A DNA stretch of 64,000 nt. It comes from G963663775 sp963663775. Lineage in GTDB: Bacteria > Bacillota > Clostridia > Oscillospirales > Butyricicoccaceae. This document shows, in pieces, positions 45,699-53,532 of this stretch; position 1 is the stretch's first letter, and the number at the start of each line of letters is the position of its first letter. Both the position numbers and the translations under genes were made by a program. Location: contig OY760624.1 of the NCBI GenBank assembly GCA_963663775.1, positions 2,542,001 to 2,606,000 of the forward strand. Reading direction: 5' to 3'. The notes under the pieces were generated by a model, which saw only the letters and a list, made by a program, of their open reading frames with translations, ran no database searches and was not told the DNA's origin.

Positions 45699-45727
45699 AT
45701 TATAGCACTGCGTTCACGAGAACGCAA
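45699..45727 (-). promoter_or_regulatory. Promoter with embedded operator for the MCP leader
   Basis: On the minus strand TTGCGT (45727-45722) and TATAAT (45704-45699) are 17 bases apart. The dyad TGCGTTCACGAGAACGCA (plus strand, 45709-45726) has seven-base arms and covers the spacer and most of the -35, so a bound protein should block RNA polymerase. A closely related dyad lies upstream of the sodium symporter at 47534-47551. Confidence 0.78.
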
Positions 45728-45826
45728 TCAGTATTCAGAAAATTTTAAATACTATATACTTATACAAAACCGACATATATATTTTGTAGATTTGAAACAG
45801 GATGCTTTGCACACAGCCGTCTGCGC

Positions 45827-47488
45827 TTATGCCGCAATTCCCAACGGAGAGAACACGATGTAGATGGCAATCGCAAACAAAACACCAATGATAGAAACCA
45901 CATGGCGATACTTCCACGGTGCCAAGTCGACTGCACCACAGTCCTTAACAACATAGGTTTCTGCCGGATGATATTTGTTCAAATACCACATGATGAGTAG
46001 CTCCAACGGGAACAATACCGCCATTGCGTACAAATAATGAATCGGGTTTTCTGAACCTGGATAGCACGGTGCTGCAATCAAAAACACGCCATATGCCACG
46101 ACGTGGAAAATCGTGATAACCTTTGGCGCATATTTCGGCATCTGATGGAACAAAAACACACCCAAAACCGTGCACAAAACCGGTAGGGAAACAAACTGGC
46201 TCATGGAATTCAAGAACGTTGTGATACCATTTGCATACATAACAAAGGGTGCCACGACAATTGCGATACAGCCTGCAATCGTTCCATATATCTTGCCAAC
46301 CTTTACGCACTTTGCATCAGACGCCTGCGGATTGATGGAGCTGCGATACAAATCCAGTGTAAACATCGTCGATGCAGAATTGAGCACCGAGTTAAAGGAA
46401 GACAAAATCGCACCAAACATCACCGCTGCAAAGAATCCCATGACTGGCTTTGGCACAATTGCAGAAATCAACGCCGGATATGCAAAGTCAATTGCAGAAT
46501 CACCCGCTGCAGCCAGCTTATCCTGAATCGACGGCAGATAAAATGCGATGATACCGGGTACAACCAGATACAACGGACCTAAGCACTTCAAAAACCCGCA
46601 GAAAATTGCGCCCTTTTGTCCTTCTTTTAGGCTCTTCGCCGCCAAAGAACGCTGTACAAAAGACTGATTGGTGCACCACCAATACAGATTGCTAAAGAAC
46701 ATACCCGTAATCAGCAACGGCCACGGTACCTCCGGCTGTGCCGCATCCCAAGCATTGACAGCATTCATTTTTGCAGGGTCTGCCGCAATGACATAGTGAA
46801 TGCCATCCATCACGCCATGCCCGCCTGTTGCCGCTGCCAGCGTGTAGAATCCTAAGAACGGAATCAGCAAACCGCCGATGATAAGACCCACACCGTTGAT
46901 GGTGTCTGATACAGCAACCGCCTTCAAACCGCCGAAAATTGCATAACAGCCGCCGATGATGCCAACAAACACACACAAAATAGCAACCGCATGAAATTTA
47001 GAAAGCCCAAGCATGCCGGAAATATCAAAAATCTGTTCAAAAACAACCGCACCGGAATATAGGATGACCGGCAAATTCAAAACAGAATACATGATAACGA
47101 TGACCAGAGAAAACATCGTTTTGGTGCCTTTTCCATATCGCTCTTCCATCAGCGAAGGAATGGTCATGACGCCCATTTTCAAAAATTTCGGCAGAAAATA
47201 ATACGCAAGCGCCAATAGTGTAAACATCGAACCGACTTCCCATGCAATCGGCCCCATATTGGTCTTCCAGCTTTGTCCATTCAGACCAACCAACTGCTCT
47301 GCTGAAAGGTTGGTTAACAGCAAAGAGCCTGCGATAACAACACCCGGCAGTCCACGACCTGCCAAAAAATATCCTTCTGCTGACTGCAAATCATCGCCAC
47401 GGGTTTTCCAGCTTGATATTGCCGCAACCAGAATTGTGAACAAGAGAAACGAAATCCCTGTCCATGCAAATGAATTAAAAAACGTCAA
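45827..47488 (-). CDS. Sodium:solute symporter (SSS family, SGLT/YidK-like)
   Basis: This 553-residue membrane protein has about 14 hydrophobic helices and SSS-family features: SAEGYFLAGRGLPGVV near the N-terminus, GGLKAVAVSDTINGVGLIIGG in the core, and WWCTNQSFVQRSLAAKSLKE followed by GQKGA. The last segment resembles sugar-transporting SGLT/YidK proteins, so a sugar or polyol substrate is likely but unproven. I place the start at the TTG at 47488, seven bases after GGGGGT. The next TTG upstream would overlap the ribosome binding site. An operator-like dyad lies about 45 bases upstream. Confidence 0.92.
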   Translation of the reverse strand: MTFFNSFAWTGISFLLFTILVAAISSWKTRGDDLQSAEGYFLAGRGLPGVVIAGSLLLTNLSAEQLVGLNGQSWKTNMGPIAWEVGSMFTLLALAYYFLPKFLKMGVMTIPSLMEERYGKGTKTMFSLVIVIMYSVLNLPVILYSGAVVFEQIFDISGMLGLSKFHAVAILCVFVGIIGGCYAIFGGLKAVAVSDTINGVGLIIGGLLIPFLGFYTLAAATGGHGVMDGIHYVIAADPAKMNAVNAWDAAQPEVPWPLLITGMFFSNLYWWCTNQSFVQRSLAAKSLKEGQKGAIFCGFLKCLGPLYLVVPGIIAFYLPSIQDKLAAAGDSAIDFAYPALISAIVPKPVMGFFAAVMFGAILSSFNSVLNSASTMFTLDLYRSSINPQASDAKCVKVGKIYGTIAGCIAIVVAPFVMYANGITTFLNSMSQFVSLPVLCTVLGVFLFHQMPKYAPKVITIFHVVAYGVFLIAAPCYPGSENPIHYLYAMAVLFPLELLIMWYLNKYHPAETYVVKDCGAVDLAPWKYRHVVSIIGVLFAIAIYIVFSPLGIAA

Positions 47489-47528
47489 TTGTTTTACCCC
47501 CAAATATGAGCCATAAACTGGTATCTTT

Positions 47529-47556
47529 CATGTTGCGTTCACGTGCACGCAACATG
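47529..47556. promoter_or_regulatory. Operator-like dyad upstream of the sodium symporter
   Basis: CATGTTGCGT (47529-47538) and ACGCAACATG (47547-47556) flank TCACGTGC, giving a 28-bp near-perfect palindrome with one mismatched pair. Its inner 18 bases, TGCGTTCACGTGCACGCA, match the dyad in the MCP promoter at 14 or more positions. It lies about 40 bases before the symporter start, close to where transcription would begin. I see no strong -10/-35 pair nearby. Confidence 0.7.
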
Positions 47557-47849
47557 AATAACGATAACACAAATTGCAGTAACCTGACAATACTCACATT
47601 TGCACAATATTTTCTGTTTGAAACTATGCAAAAAACAGATTTTTTTAATTTTCATACAATTTTTATTGGTGTAATTTTGTTTAAAGTGTACATTTCAAAA
47701 GTTTGTTCCTCTCTTTTTGATAAAAACGAACAGGATATTTGTAACTTGCCCGAAACATCTTCTCTTGTGTTTCTTCGCAGATTTCCCTACAGGATTCTCA
47801 ATAAATTTGCGTTTCTTGCTCTGCCTGTATGCCCCTGCATCATGCCAAT
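47557..47849. other. AT-rich spacer between the symporter and the metal-transporter operon
   Basis: This stretch of about 290 bases lies upstream of the symporter and downstream of the ABC permease, both on the minus strand. It is AT-rich and presumably holds the symporter promoter, for which only weak candidates exist (for example TTGTCA spaced 17 from TTATCG). No gene, RNA or strong repeat is visible. Confidence 0.5.
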
Positions 47850-47875
47850 AAAAAAGGAGACGGTTCCCCGTCCCT
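47850..47875 (-). terminator. Terminator of the metal ABC transporter operon
   Basis: On the minus strand GGGACGG, loop GGAA, then CCGTCTCC form a seven-base-pair stem with one wobble pair, followed by six T residues. It lies about 45 bases past the permease stop. Confidence 0.7.
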
Positions 47876-47920
47876 TCCCTATTTACCCTTTATCTATGCA
47901 CATTTCTATGCGCTCTTGCA

Positions 47921-48733
47921 TCATCTTGCGCTGCTTGTGCGTGCCTGCCATGCCGCTTTTCCTGCAATCACCAACAGTAGCATCAGCACCGATACCAAGG
48001 CGGTAAATCCACCGGGTGCTACATTTAAATAGTAGGAGCTGATAAGACCCAGCATGATATCTGCTACGCTAAACAGAACCGAGCACACCACAGTAACACG
48101 AAACCCCTTGCCCAACTGCAAAGCCGTTGCGACCGGAATGGCAATCATTGAACTGAGCACCAAGACCCCAACAATACGAATGGAAACCGAAATTGCGGAA
48201 GCAACCAGAATTGAAAACACATAATTGATGCGCTTCACCGGTACACCGGTCAGCATCGCCGTTTCTTCATCAAATGCAATATACAGCATCTGATGATACA
48301 GCACACGCAATGCCACGATGGAAAGCAGGGTTAGAATCAACACAATTACAATATCCAGCTGTGTGACGGTCAAAATGCTGCCGAACAAAAAATTTTCTGC
48401 ATTTGCATGCAATTTCCCAGAACTCATAATCGTAATGGCGATGCCAACACTGAGCGCCAGCACAATCGACAAAATTAAATCCGTATGCTTTTTGAAAAAC
48501 CCCCGCAGAAACTCAATCAGCACACCGCAAAACGATGTAAACACGAATGCCCAGAGCAATGGATTCTGCCCCACCAGCAGCCCCGCAGACACGCCTGCCA
48601 AAGAGGCATGGGATAGGGTATCCCCTATCATAGAATAGCGGCGCAGAACCAAAAAAATACCGATACACGGGCACAATACCGAAATGCAGAGCGAAACCAA
48701 AATAGCGTTTTGCATAAAACCATATTCCAACAT
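47921..48733 (-). CDS. Metal ABC transporter permease (ZnuB/MntB family)
   Basis: This 270-residue protein is an ABC-3 family permease with about eight helices. Family segments are LRRYSMIGDTLSHASLAGVS near the N-terminus and DEETAMLTGVPVKRINYVF in the cytoplasmic loop, followed by SSMIAIPVATAL. It would import zinc or manganese with the upstream ATPase. GGAGG lies eight bases before the ATG. The ATPase stop is one base upstream. No substrate-binding protein is encoded nearby. Confidence 0.92.
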   Translation of the reverse strand: MLEYGFMQNAILVSLCISVLCPCIGIFLVLRRYSMIGDTLSHASLAGVSAGLLVGQNPLLWAFVFTSFCGVLIEFLRGFFKKHTDLILSIVLALSVGIAITIMSSGKLHANAENFLFGSILTVTQLDIVIVLILTLLSIVALRVLYHQMLYIAFDEETAMLTGVPVKRINYVFSILVASAISVSIRIVGVLVLSSMIAIPVATALQLGKGFRVTVVCSVLFSVADIMLGLISSYYLNVAPGGFTALVSVLMLLLVIAGKAAWQARTSSAR

Positions 48734-48734
48734 G

Positions 48735-49403
48735 TTATCTGCCTCCTCGATTCAACTTTAAATATTCCTCTGCATATCGTTGTACGGAGCAGATGTGTCC
48801 TCTGCCTTCTTTTAAGTGGTAAATCCGTGTCGAGTTGGAAATTGCCGCATCCAAATTATGTTCCACGGAAATAACGGTCAGCCCCTTTTCTTGATTCATC
48901 CTTTTCAAGAATGCATAAATTTCTCGTTGGCTCTTTTGGTCGATTCCCGTAGAAGGTTCATCCAAAACAAGCAGTTCTGGATGCCCTAGCAGCGCACGTG
49001 CGATTAAAATCTTTTGTATTTGTCCTCCCGACAGATTGCCCACCAATGAACCCGCAAAATCTGACATGCCAACCTGCTTTAAACTCTGCAAAATCAAATC
49101 TTTCTGCTTGCGTTTTAATAAACGCTGATAGGATTCTAAAACTTCGTACACGGTAATCGGAAAATTTGTGTTCGTAAAATCCTTTTTTTGCGGAACATAT
49201 CCAATCCGCTGGAATCGATTTTCAATTTTTCCTTTTGTGGGCTTCAGCAGCCGCAGCATCAAGCGCATAAGTGTACTTTTGCCGCTTCCATTTTCCCCAA
49301 CAACAGACACATATTCGCCTGGGTTGATTTCCAAATTGATATCTTGCAGAACATAGACATCCGAATCTGTATAGGAAAAGTACATCTTTTCAGATTGTAT
49401 CAT
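48735..49403 (-). CDS. Metal ABC transporter ATP-binding protein (ZnuC/MntA family)
   Basis: This 222-residue ATPase has Walker A GENGSGKSTLMRL, Q-loop YVPQKKD, signature NLSGGQIQKILIARAL, Walker B LLVLDEPSTGID and the switch histidine in SVEHNLD. It pairs with the ABC-3 permease directly downstream. The ATG at 49403 is preceded by GGGG; the open frame to 49448 is an unlikely extension. Zinc or manganese is the expected ion. Confidence 0.93.
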   Translation of the reverse strand: MIQSEKMYFSYTDSDVYVLQDINLEINPGEYVSVVGENGSGKSTLMRLMLRLLKPTKGKIENRFQRIGYVPQKKDFTNTNFPITVYEVLESYQRLLKRKQKDLILQSLKQVGMSDFAGSLVGNLSGGQIQKILIARALLGHPELLVLDEPSTGIDQKSQREIYAFLKRMNQEKGLTVISVEHNLDAAISNSTRIYHLKEGRGHICSVQRYAEEYLKLNRGGR

Positions 49404-49469
49404 GGCATATCGCCCCTTCCTCTTTTTTAAACACTTTTCATTTTCCAAAATAATTGCCTACAGAGATTA

Positions 49470-49498
49470 TTATAGTAAGAAATCCCATGGTTTTCAAG
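49470..49498 (-). promoter_or_regulatory. Promoter of the metal ABC transporter operon
   Basis: On the minus strand TTGAAA (49498-49493) and TATAAT (49475-49470) are separated by 17 bases, about 60 bases before the ATPase start. No clear Zur or MntR operator is seen around it. Confidence 0.8.
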
Positions 49499-49570
49499 CA
49501 AAATTTCCCGTTTGCCCTACAGTGCCTTACAAATTTTTTGCTGTTTTTTCACAAAAATCCCCAACTGCTC

Positions 49571-49597
49571 TTGACACAATGCAATTTTCAGTATAAT
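49571..49597 (+). promoter_or_regulatory. Promoter upstream of tRNA-Arg
   Basis: A perfect TTGACA (49571-49576) and a perfect TATAAT (49592-49597) are spaced by only 15 bases. Transcription would start near 49604, over 110 bases before the tRNA. Confidence 0.7.
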
Positions 49598-49603
49598 CTG
49601 TTA

Positions 49604-49707
49604 ATAGTTTTGTTTGAAACGGACTTGTTCCAACTGCCGTTTTGAACCGCCGTTTCTTTCGCTTCCCTCATGGAAGCAATTTCACCTGAGTCGGCGGTTT
49701 TATTTCA
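49604..49707 (+). ncRNA. Candidate small RNA or tRNA leader
   Basis: Between the promoter and tRNA-Arg lies a structured stretch of about 100 bases. AACCGCCG (49645-49652) pairs with CGGCGGTT (49692-49699), enclosing a second hairpin GCTTCC-CTCAT-GGAAGC, and the outer stem is followed by TTATTT. This could be a small RNA ending just before the tRNA or an attenuated tRNA leader. No family is recognised. Confidence 0.35.
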
Positions 49708-49717
49708 AATTTTATCT

Positions 49718-49791
49718 GTCTCCGTAGCTCAGCTGGATAGAGCACACGCCTCCTAAGCGTGGGGTCGGAAGTTCAAATCTTCTCGGGGACG
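49718..49791 (+). tRNA. tRNA-Arg (anticodon CCT)
   Basis: The acceptor arms GTCTCCG and CGGGGAC pair with one wobble. The D-arm region contains AGCTCAGCTGGATAGAGC and the T-loop is GTTCAAATC. The anticodon stem CACGC/GCGTG encloses the loop CTCCTAA, giving anticodon CCT, which reads AGG (arginine). The CCA end is encoded at 49792-49794. A terminator follows at once. Confidence 0.97.
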
Positions 49792-49797
49792 CCAAAG

Positions 49798-49836
49798 AAA
49801 AAGCTGCAAAGCCATTGGTTTTGCAGCTTTTTCTTT
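49798..49836 (+). terminator. Terminator after tRNA-Arg
   Basis: AAAAAGCTGCAAAGCC (49798-49813) pairs with GGTTTTGCAGCTTTTT after a three-base ATT loop, with one wobble pair. Further T residues follow. The A-run on the left also allows use by the convergent MFS gene, which ends at 49862. Confidence 0.88.
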
Positions 49837-49861
49837 TTGATACTTTTTCTAAAACAATAGA

Positions 49862-51064
49862 TTATGCCGCGTCTGCTTTGGAAGGCACAGATGCCCTTGC
49901 ATGATTGTGCAGAGCACTCACCAGCAGGGAAAGCGCAGGAAGCAACAGCACCGTCATGCCCATATGAATCCCGCTATGCTCGGCAATTGCGCCGATAATC
50001 GTAGGAAGAATGACCGAACCAATGCTGGTTGCAGTGACAAAAACACCCATTGCCAGCGGATATTCTCCAAAGACGGTTCCTGCGTTTGCAACGGTTGTGC
50101 CATACATGCCGGAAAGGGAAAGCCCCAAACCAATTGTCCCTACCAGCATGGGAATCAGACTGGTGCTGAACAAAAGAATGCAGAGAAAGCATAAAATACC
50201 GCAGGAAAGCACCAGAATGATGCGTGCCGGCGTAAAGCGTCCGCTAAGGATACTGCAAAACAATCGTCCTATCAAAATGGTAACCCAAAGCAGAGAGGTC
50301 AATATCTGTGCAGAATCCTGTGTCACGATGCCAGAATCAATATAATAGGTCACCATCCAACCCATGATAGTGGCTTCAACCGATAGATAAAAGAACATCA
50401 TCACGGCGGAGCGCACAAACCCGACATCTCGCAAAAATCCAAAAGAACTGCCGCCATTGCGCCGAGTTTCTGTGCATGCAACACTGTCCATTTTCATGAA
50501 CATAGAGGAAACCATGGAAAGAATGCCAAATCCCAATACGATGAGAACCGCACGTCTCCAGCCGCTTTCCCCATCCTGCATGCAAAACAGTGCCAGAAAC
50601 GGTGCCGAAACCGCTCCAATGGCAAAGCATGCATGCAGCATATTTAAGGGAGCCGCTGCACCATTTGAAATGGTGCTGATGATTTGGTTATTGTAATTGC
50701 TGATAGCGCCACGACCGATACCCGTGAGCAGCAACGCAAAAATCAGTAAAATTGGATTGCCTGTCATCAGCGTGATGGCAAACCCCAGAAAAGGCAGGAT
50801 GTTCAGCAGCAATAAGGAACGCTTGATGCCGATTGCCATAGGCAATAGCCCTGCAATCAGTCCCGTCAATAGGTTGCCGACCGAATGTGCCGAAATCAAT
50901 GCGCCGCTGATTTGATAATCCAGATGATAGGAAACCTTCATCATCGGCAGGATTGACCCAATTAAAATCACAAACACCCCCTGAATAAAATACAGGAAGA
51001 AAAGATTGCCCACCATATAGCGGTCATGTGGGACAAGACTGCGAAAAAAAGCTTGTTTTTTCAT
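49862..51064 (-). CDS. Major facilitator superfamily transporter
   Basis: This 400-residue protein has about 12 hydrophobic helices and the MFS pattern, with the loop 2-3 region near GLLPMAIGIKRSLLLLN and the acidic segment GRGAISNYNNQ. The overall look is closest to sugar or FucP/YfkF-like MFS carriers, but the substrate is unknown. GGAG lies seven bases before the ATG. It is divergent from an AraC regulator and separated by about 200 bases, which suggests that regulator controls it. Confidence 0.9.
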   Translation of the reverse strand: MKKQAFFRSLVPHDRYMVGNLFFLYFIQGVFVILIGSILPMMKVSYHLDYQISGALISAHSVGNLLTGLIAGLLPMAIGIKRSLLLLNILPFLGFAITLMTGNPILLIFALLLTGIGRGAISNYNNQIISTISNGAAAPLNMLHACFAIGAVSAPFLALFCMQDGESGWRRAVLIVLGFGILSMVSSMFMKMDSVACTETRRNGGSSFGFLRDVGFVRSAVMMFFYLSVEATIMGWMVTYYIDSGIVTQDSAQILTSLLWVTILIGRLFCSILSGRFTPARIILVLSCGILCFLCILLFSTSLIPMLVGTIGLGLSLSGMYGTTVANAGTVFGEYPLAMGVFVTATSIGSVILPTIIGAIAEHSGIHMGMTVLLLPALSLLVSALHNHARASVPSKADAA

Positions 51065-51267
51065 AACGATACTCCATCATGTCAATTTAGAACAGGCATT
51101 TGGGCAGCGCCTGCTATAGCATCCCATTCTCTCGATTTCCACTATAGACAGCGCACCTTTTTTATGAGATACTTTCTTTGTGATAACAGTATATTTTCTT
51201 TTTGAGGATGCGTCAATCAGAAAAATGCCGAGAAACTATCAATATATTCTCAACAGGAGCATGCCCT

Positions 51268-52197
51268 ATGCAGATGAATGAAATATATGTAAACCGCAAT
51301 TTAATGGAAACGACTCCACATAAATCTTTGGAACTGCCGATGCAGGTATATGCAGATTCCTTTGAAGATTATATCCTAAAATATATCAACTGGCACTGGC
51401 ATAATGAATTTGAGTTCAGCGTGATTTTGACAGGAACGGTCAAGTTTTTGGTGGAAGATGCTGAAATTGTGCTGACTGCCGGAGATGGTATCTTCTTGAA
51501 CGCTGCAACACTGCACCAGGTCGAGCCGCTCAGCGCACCCTCGAAAACACAAAAATTTGATGTATTATGCGCCCCTAGCTTCATTGCGTCTTTCGACCAA
51601 GGGAACATCTTTGACAAGTATGTGAAGCCTGTTCTGCTAAATCCTAGCATCAAACACTTCGTTTTCCAGCGCAGTATTCTGTGGCAACGCAAAGTGCTCG
51701 ACCATCTTTTTTCTATTTATCAGGCAGATACACAAAAAGCCTATGGTTATGAACTGCTGTATCACAGCGTATTATTTCATGTGTGGCGCTTGCTTGTGCT
51801 GCACACCGATGTGTGTTCGAATGCCGATATGCATTCCGCCAAAAATCAAGTCGTGCGAGAACGTGTCAATGGCATGATAGATTTTATCAAAAAAAATTAT
51901 AGCCAAGACCTCTCGGTGCAAACCATCGCCAATCATGTGAATATCAGCAAAAGTGAAAGTTTTCGCTGTTTTCAATCGTGCACGGGCAGCAATCCTTATG
52001 CCTTTTTGCAGAAGTATCGATTGGAACGAGCGGTCATTCTTTTATGTACAACCAAGCATTCCGTTGCAGAAATCGCTTCGCTCTGCGGATTCAATAGCCC
52101 CAGTCATTTTGGTATGATGTTCAAAAAGGCTTTTGGCATCACACCCGTGCAGTATCGTGGACGAAGTGCTGCCCACGCCGCAAAAACCGTTCGATAA
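51268..52197 (+). CDS. AraC-family transcriptional regulator (cupin + HTH)
   Basis: This 309-residue regulator has an N-terminal cupin sensor (about 35-110, with WHWHNEFEFSVILTGTVKF and AGDGIFLNAATLHQVEPL) and a C-terminal double helix-turn-helix (about 205-300, with SQDLSVQTIANHVNISKSES and FGITPVQYRGRS). The ATG at 51268 has GGAG eight bases upstream; an in-frame start at 51202 lacks a site. It is divergent from the MFS gene and convergent with the IolE-like gene, so it probably controls uptake and use of a sugar or polyol. Confidence 0.92.
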   Translation: MQMNEIYVNRNLMETTPHKSLELPMQVYADSFEDYILKYINWHWHNEFEFSVILTGTVKFLVEDAEIVLTAGDGIFLNAATLHQVEPLSAPSKTQKFDVLCAPSFIASFDQGNIFDKYVKPVLLNPSIKHFVFQRSILWQRKVLDHLFSIYQADTQKAYGYELLYHSVLFHVWRLLVLHTDVCSNADMHSAKNQVVRERVNGMIDFIKKNYSQDLSVQTIANHVNISKSESFRCFQSCTGSNPYAFLQKYRLERAVILLCTTKHSVAEIASLCGFNSPSHFGMMFKKAFGITPVQYRGRSAAHAAKTVR

Positions 52198-52222
52198 GGC
52201 TTTCTGCAGTTTTCATAGACAT

Positions 52223-52261
52223 AAAAAGTATCCCTCCAGTGCAGTTGGAAGGATACTTTTT
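52223..52261. terminator. Bidirectional terminator between the AraC and IolE-like genes
   Basis: AAAAAGTATCC (52223-52233) pairs with GGATACTTTTT (52251-52261), and inner TCCA/TGGA bases extend the stem. The A- and T-runs on either side let it work on both strands. It lies between the stops of the two convergent genes. Confidence 0.88.
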
Positions 52262-52340
52262 ATGTCAGCTGTATGTATCGCGGCGAACAGGCGAAATAGG
52301 CATCTCTTTCCTGCTGTAATTTCCCACTTGACGCATCGCC

Positions 52341-53267
52341 TTAAATTTCATATCCCACACGTTTGAGATATTCCACGCTTGCCTGAACATCCCGTAAGCT
52401 GGTGTCTGCATTGCGTGGGTCACGTTCCTGCTCAATGGTGATATAGCCGTTGTAGTGGATTTCTTCCAATGCTTGATGAATCGCTTGATAATCCAGACAA
52501 CCCGACCCAATCGGACACATCGCACCCTTTCCGCAAGCATCAAAAAAGCGGATTTTTTCAGAAAGCACTTGCTGATAAACCGCTGCATCAATATCCTTGA
52601 AATGAACATAATCCAAGCGGTCTTGGTACTTTTTCAGCCATTCCACCGGATTCATGCCGGAATAGTAAAGATGTCCGGTGTCTAAGCACAATCCTGCAAC
52701 ATCATATGGAATATCACGCATCAACGCATCAATTTCATCGGCGAACTCAATATAGCCGCCCGCATGCGGATGAATCACCGGACGAACACCATATGTTGCC
52801 GCCCGCTCGCAAATGCCACGGATGTGCCGCATCATGGTTGCCCACTGCGCATCGCTCAGACGAGGCGCACGGTCAGAATGTCCGGCTGCATAATCCCGCT
52901 CGTCATGTCCCCAATCCATAATGGTCATGTATGGCGTTGGATAATGCTGCCCGTCATGGGTCGGCAGCGATGGCAATTTGACAATCAAAGCACAAATATC
53001 ATCGGTCTGCCGCAGCAGATTCTCATAATTTTCTTCCGCCAGCAAGTCATCGAAAATTGTTCCTGCCACGATGGAGATGTTATTTTTTTGCAATTCTTCC
53101 GATACAATCTGCACATCAATCGGCAAATATCCATAAGGGCCCAGTTCAATTGCCCGATAGCCTGCTTGTGCCGCTTCTTCCAACACACGCTGCCAAGGCG
53201 GCAAAAATGGATTCTTCGGATTATCTACACCCCAACAGCAGGGTGCTCCGCAAATATTGATTCCCAT
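52341..53267 (-). CDS. Sugar phosphate isomerase/epimerase, IolE-like
   Basis: This 308-residue TIM-barrel protein belongs to the AP-endonuclease-2-like family and looks like 2-keto-myo-inositol dehydratase (IolE). Its N-terminus is GINICGAPCCWGVDNPKNP. Metal-site segments are VIHPHAGGYIEF, LCLDTGHLYYSGMNP, VHFKDID and ITIEQERDP. The ATG at 53267 follows GGAGG by eight bases. The rest of an inositol operon is not in the window, so IolE activity is a hypothesis. Confidence 0.85.
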   Translation of the reverse strand: MGINICGAPCCWGVDNPKNPFLPPWQRVLEEAAQAGYRAIELGPYGYLPIDVQIVSEELQKNNISIVAGTIFDDLLAEENYENLLRQTDDICALIVKLPSLPTHDGQHYPTPYMTIMDWGHDERDYAAGHSDRAPRLSDAQWATMMRHIRGICERAATYGVRPVIHPHAGGYIEFADEIDALMRDIPYDVAGLCLDTGHLYYSGMNPVEWLKKYQDRLDYVHFKDIDAAVYQQVLSEKIRFFDACGKGAMCPIGSGCLDYQAIHQALEEIHYNGYITIEQERDPRNADTSLRDVQASVEYLKRVGYEI

Positions 53268-53495
53268 AGTACATTCCTCCAAGTATATATATCATTCTGT
53301 CTGCTGTTCTTAAAACCTGTATTCATTCGGGTGAAATTGGGTATCATCTCCTGTCCCTCGCTTATCGTTATATGTATCATACACAATCTGCTGCCTTTTT
53401 ACCTTTGGTATCTGGCAAAAATCCAACCGAAAAACACGCATTTTCATCCCCGTTCTCTTTCAAGCTCCACTTTCTTGCGCATCTGCTCTATCACA

Positions 53496-53529
53496 CAAAA
53501 AAGAACACATGCACCTGTACATATGTTCT
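53496..53529 (-). terminator. Terminator of the second AraC gene
   Basis: On the minus strand AGAACATATG and CATGTGTTCT form a ten-base stem with one wobble pair, followed by a T-run. It lies four bases after the regulator stop and separates it from the IolE-like gene. Confidence 0.8.
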
Positions 53530-53532
53530 GCA

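Noticed and set aside
45524..45748. 74-codon plus-strand frame opposite the MCP leader
   Set aside because: No ribosome binding site or domain; it covers the promoter and operator of the opposite strand.
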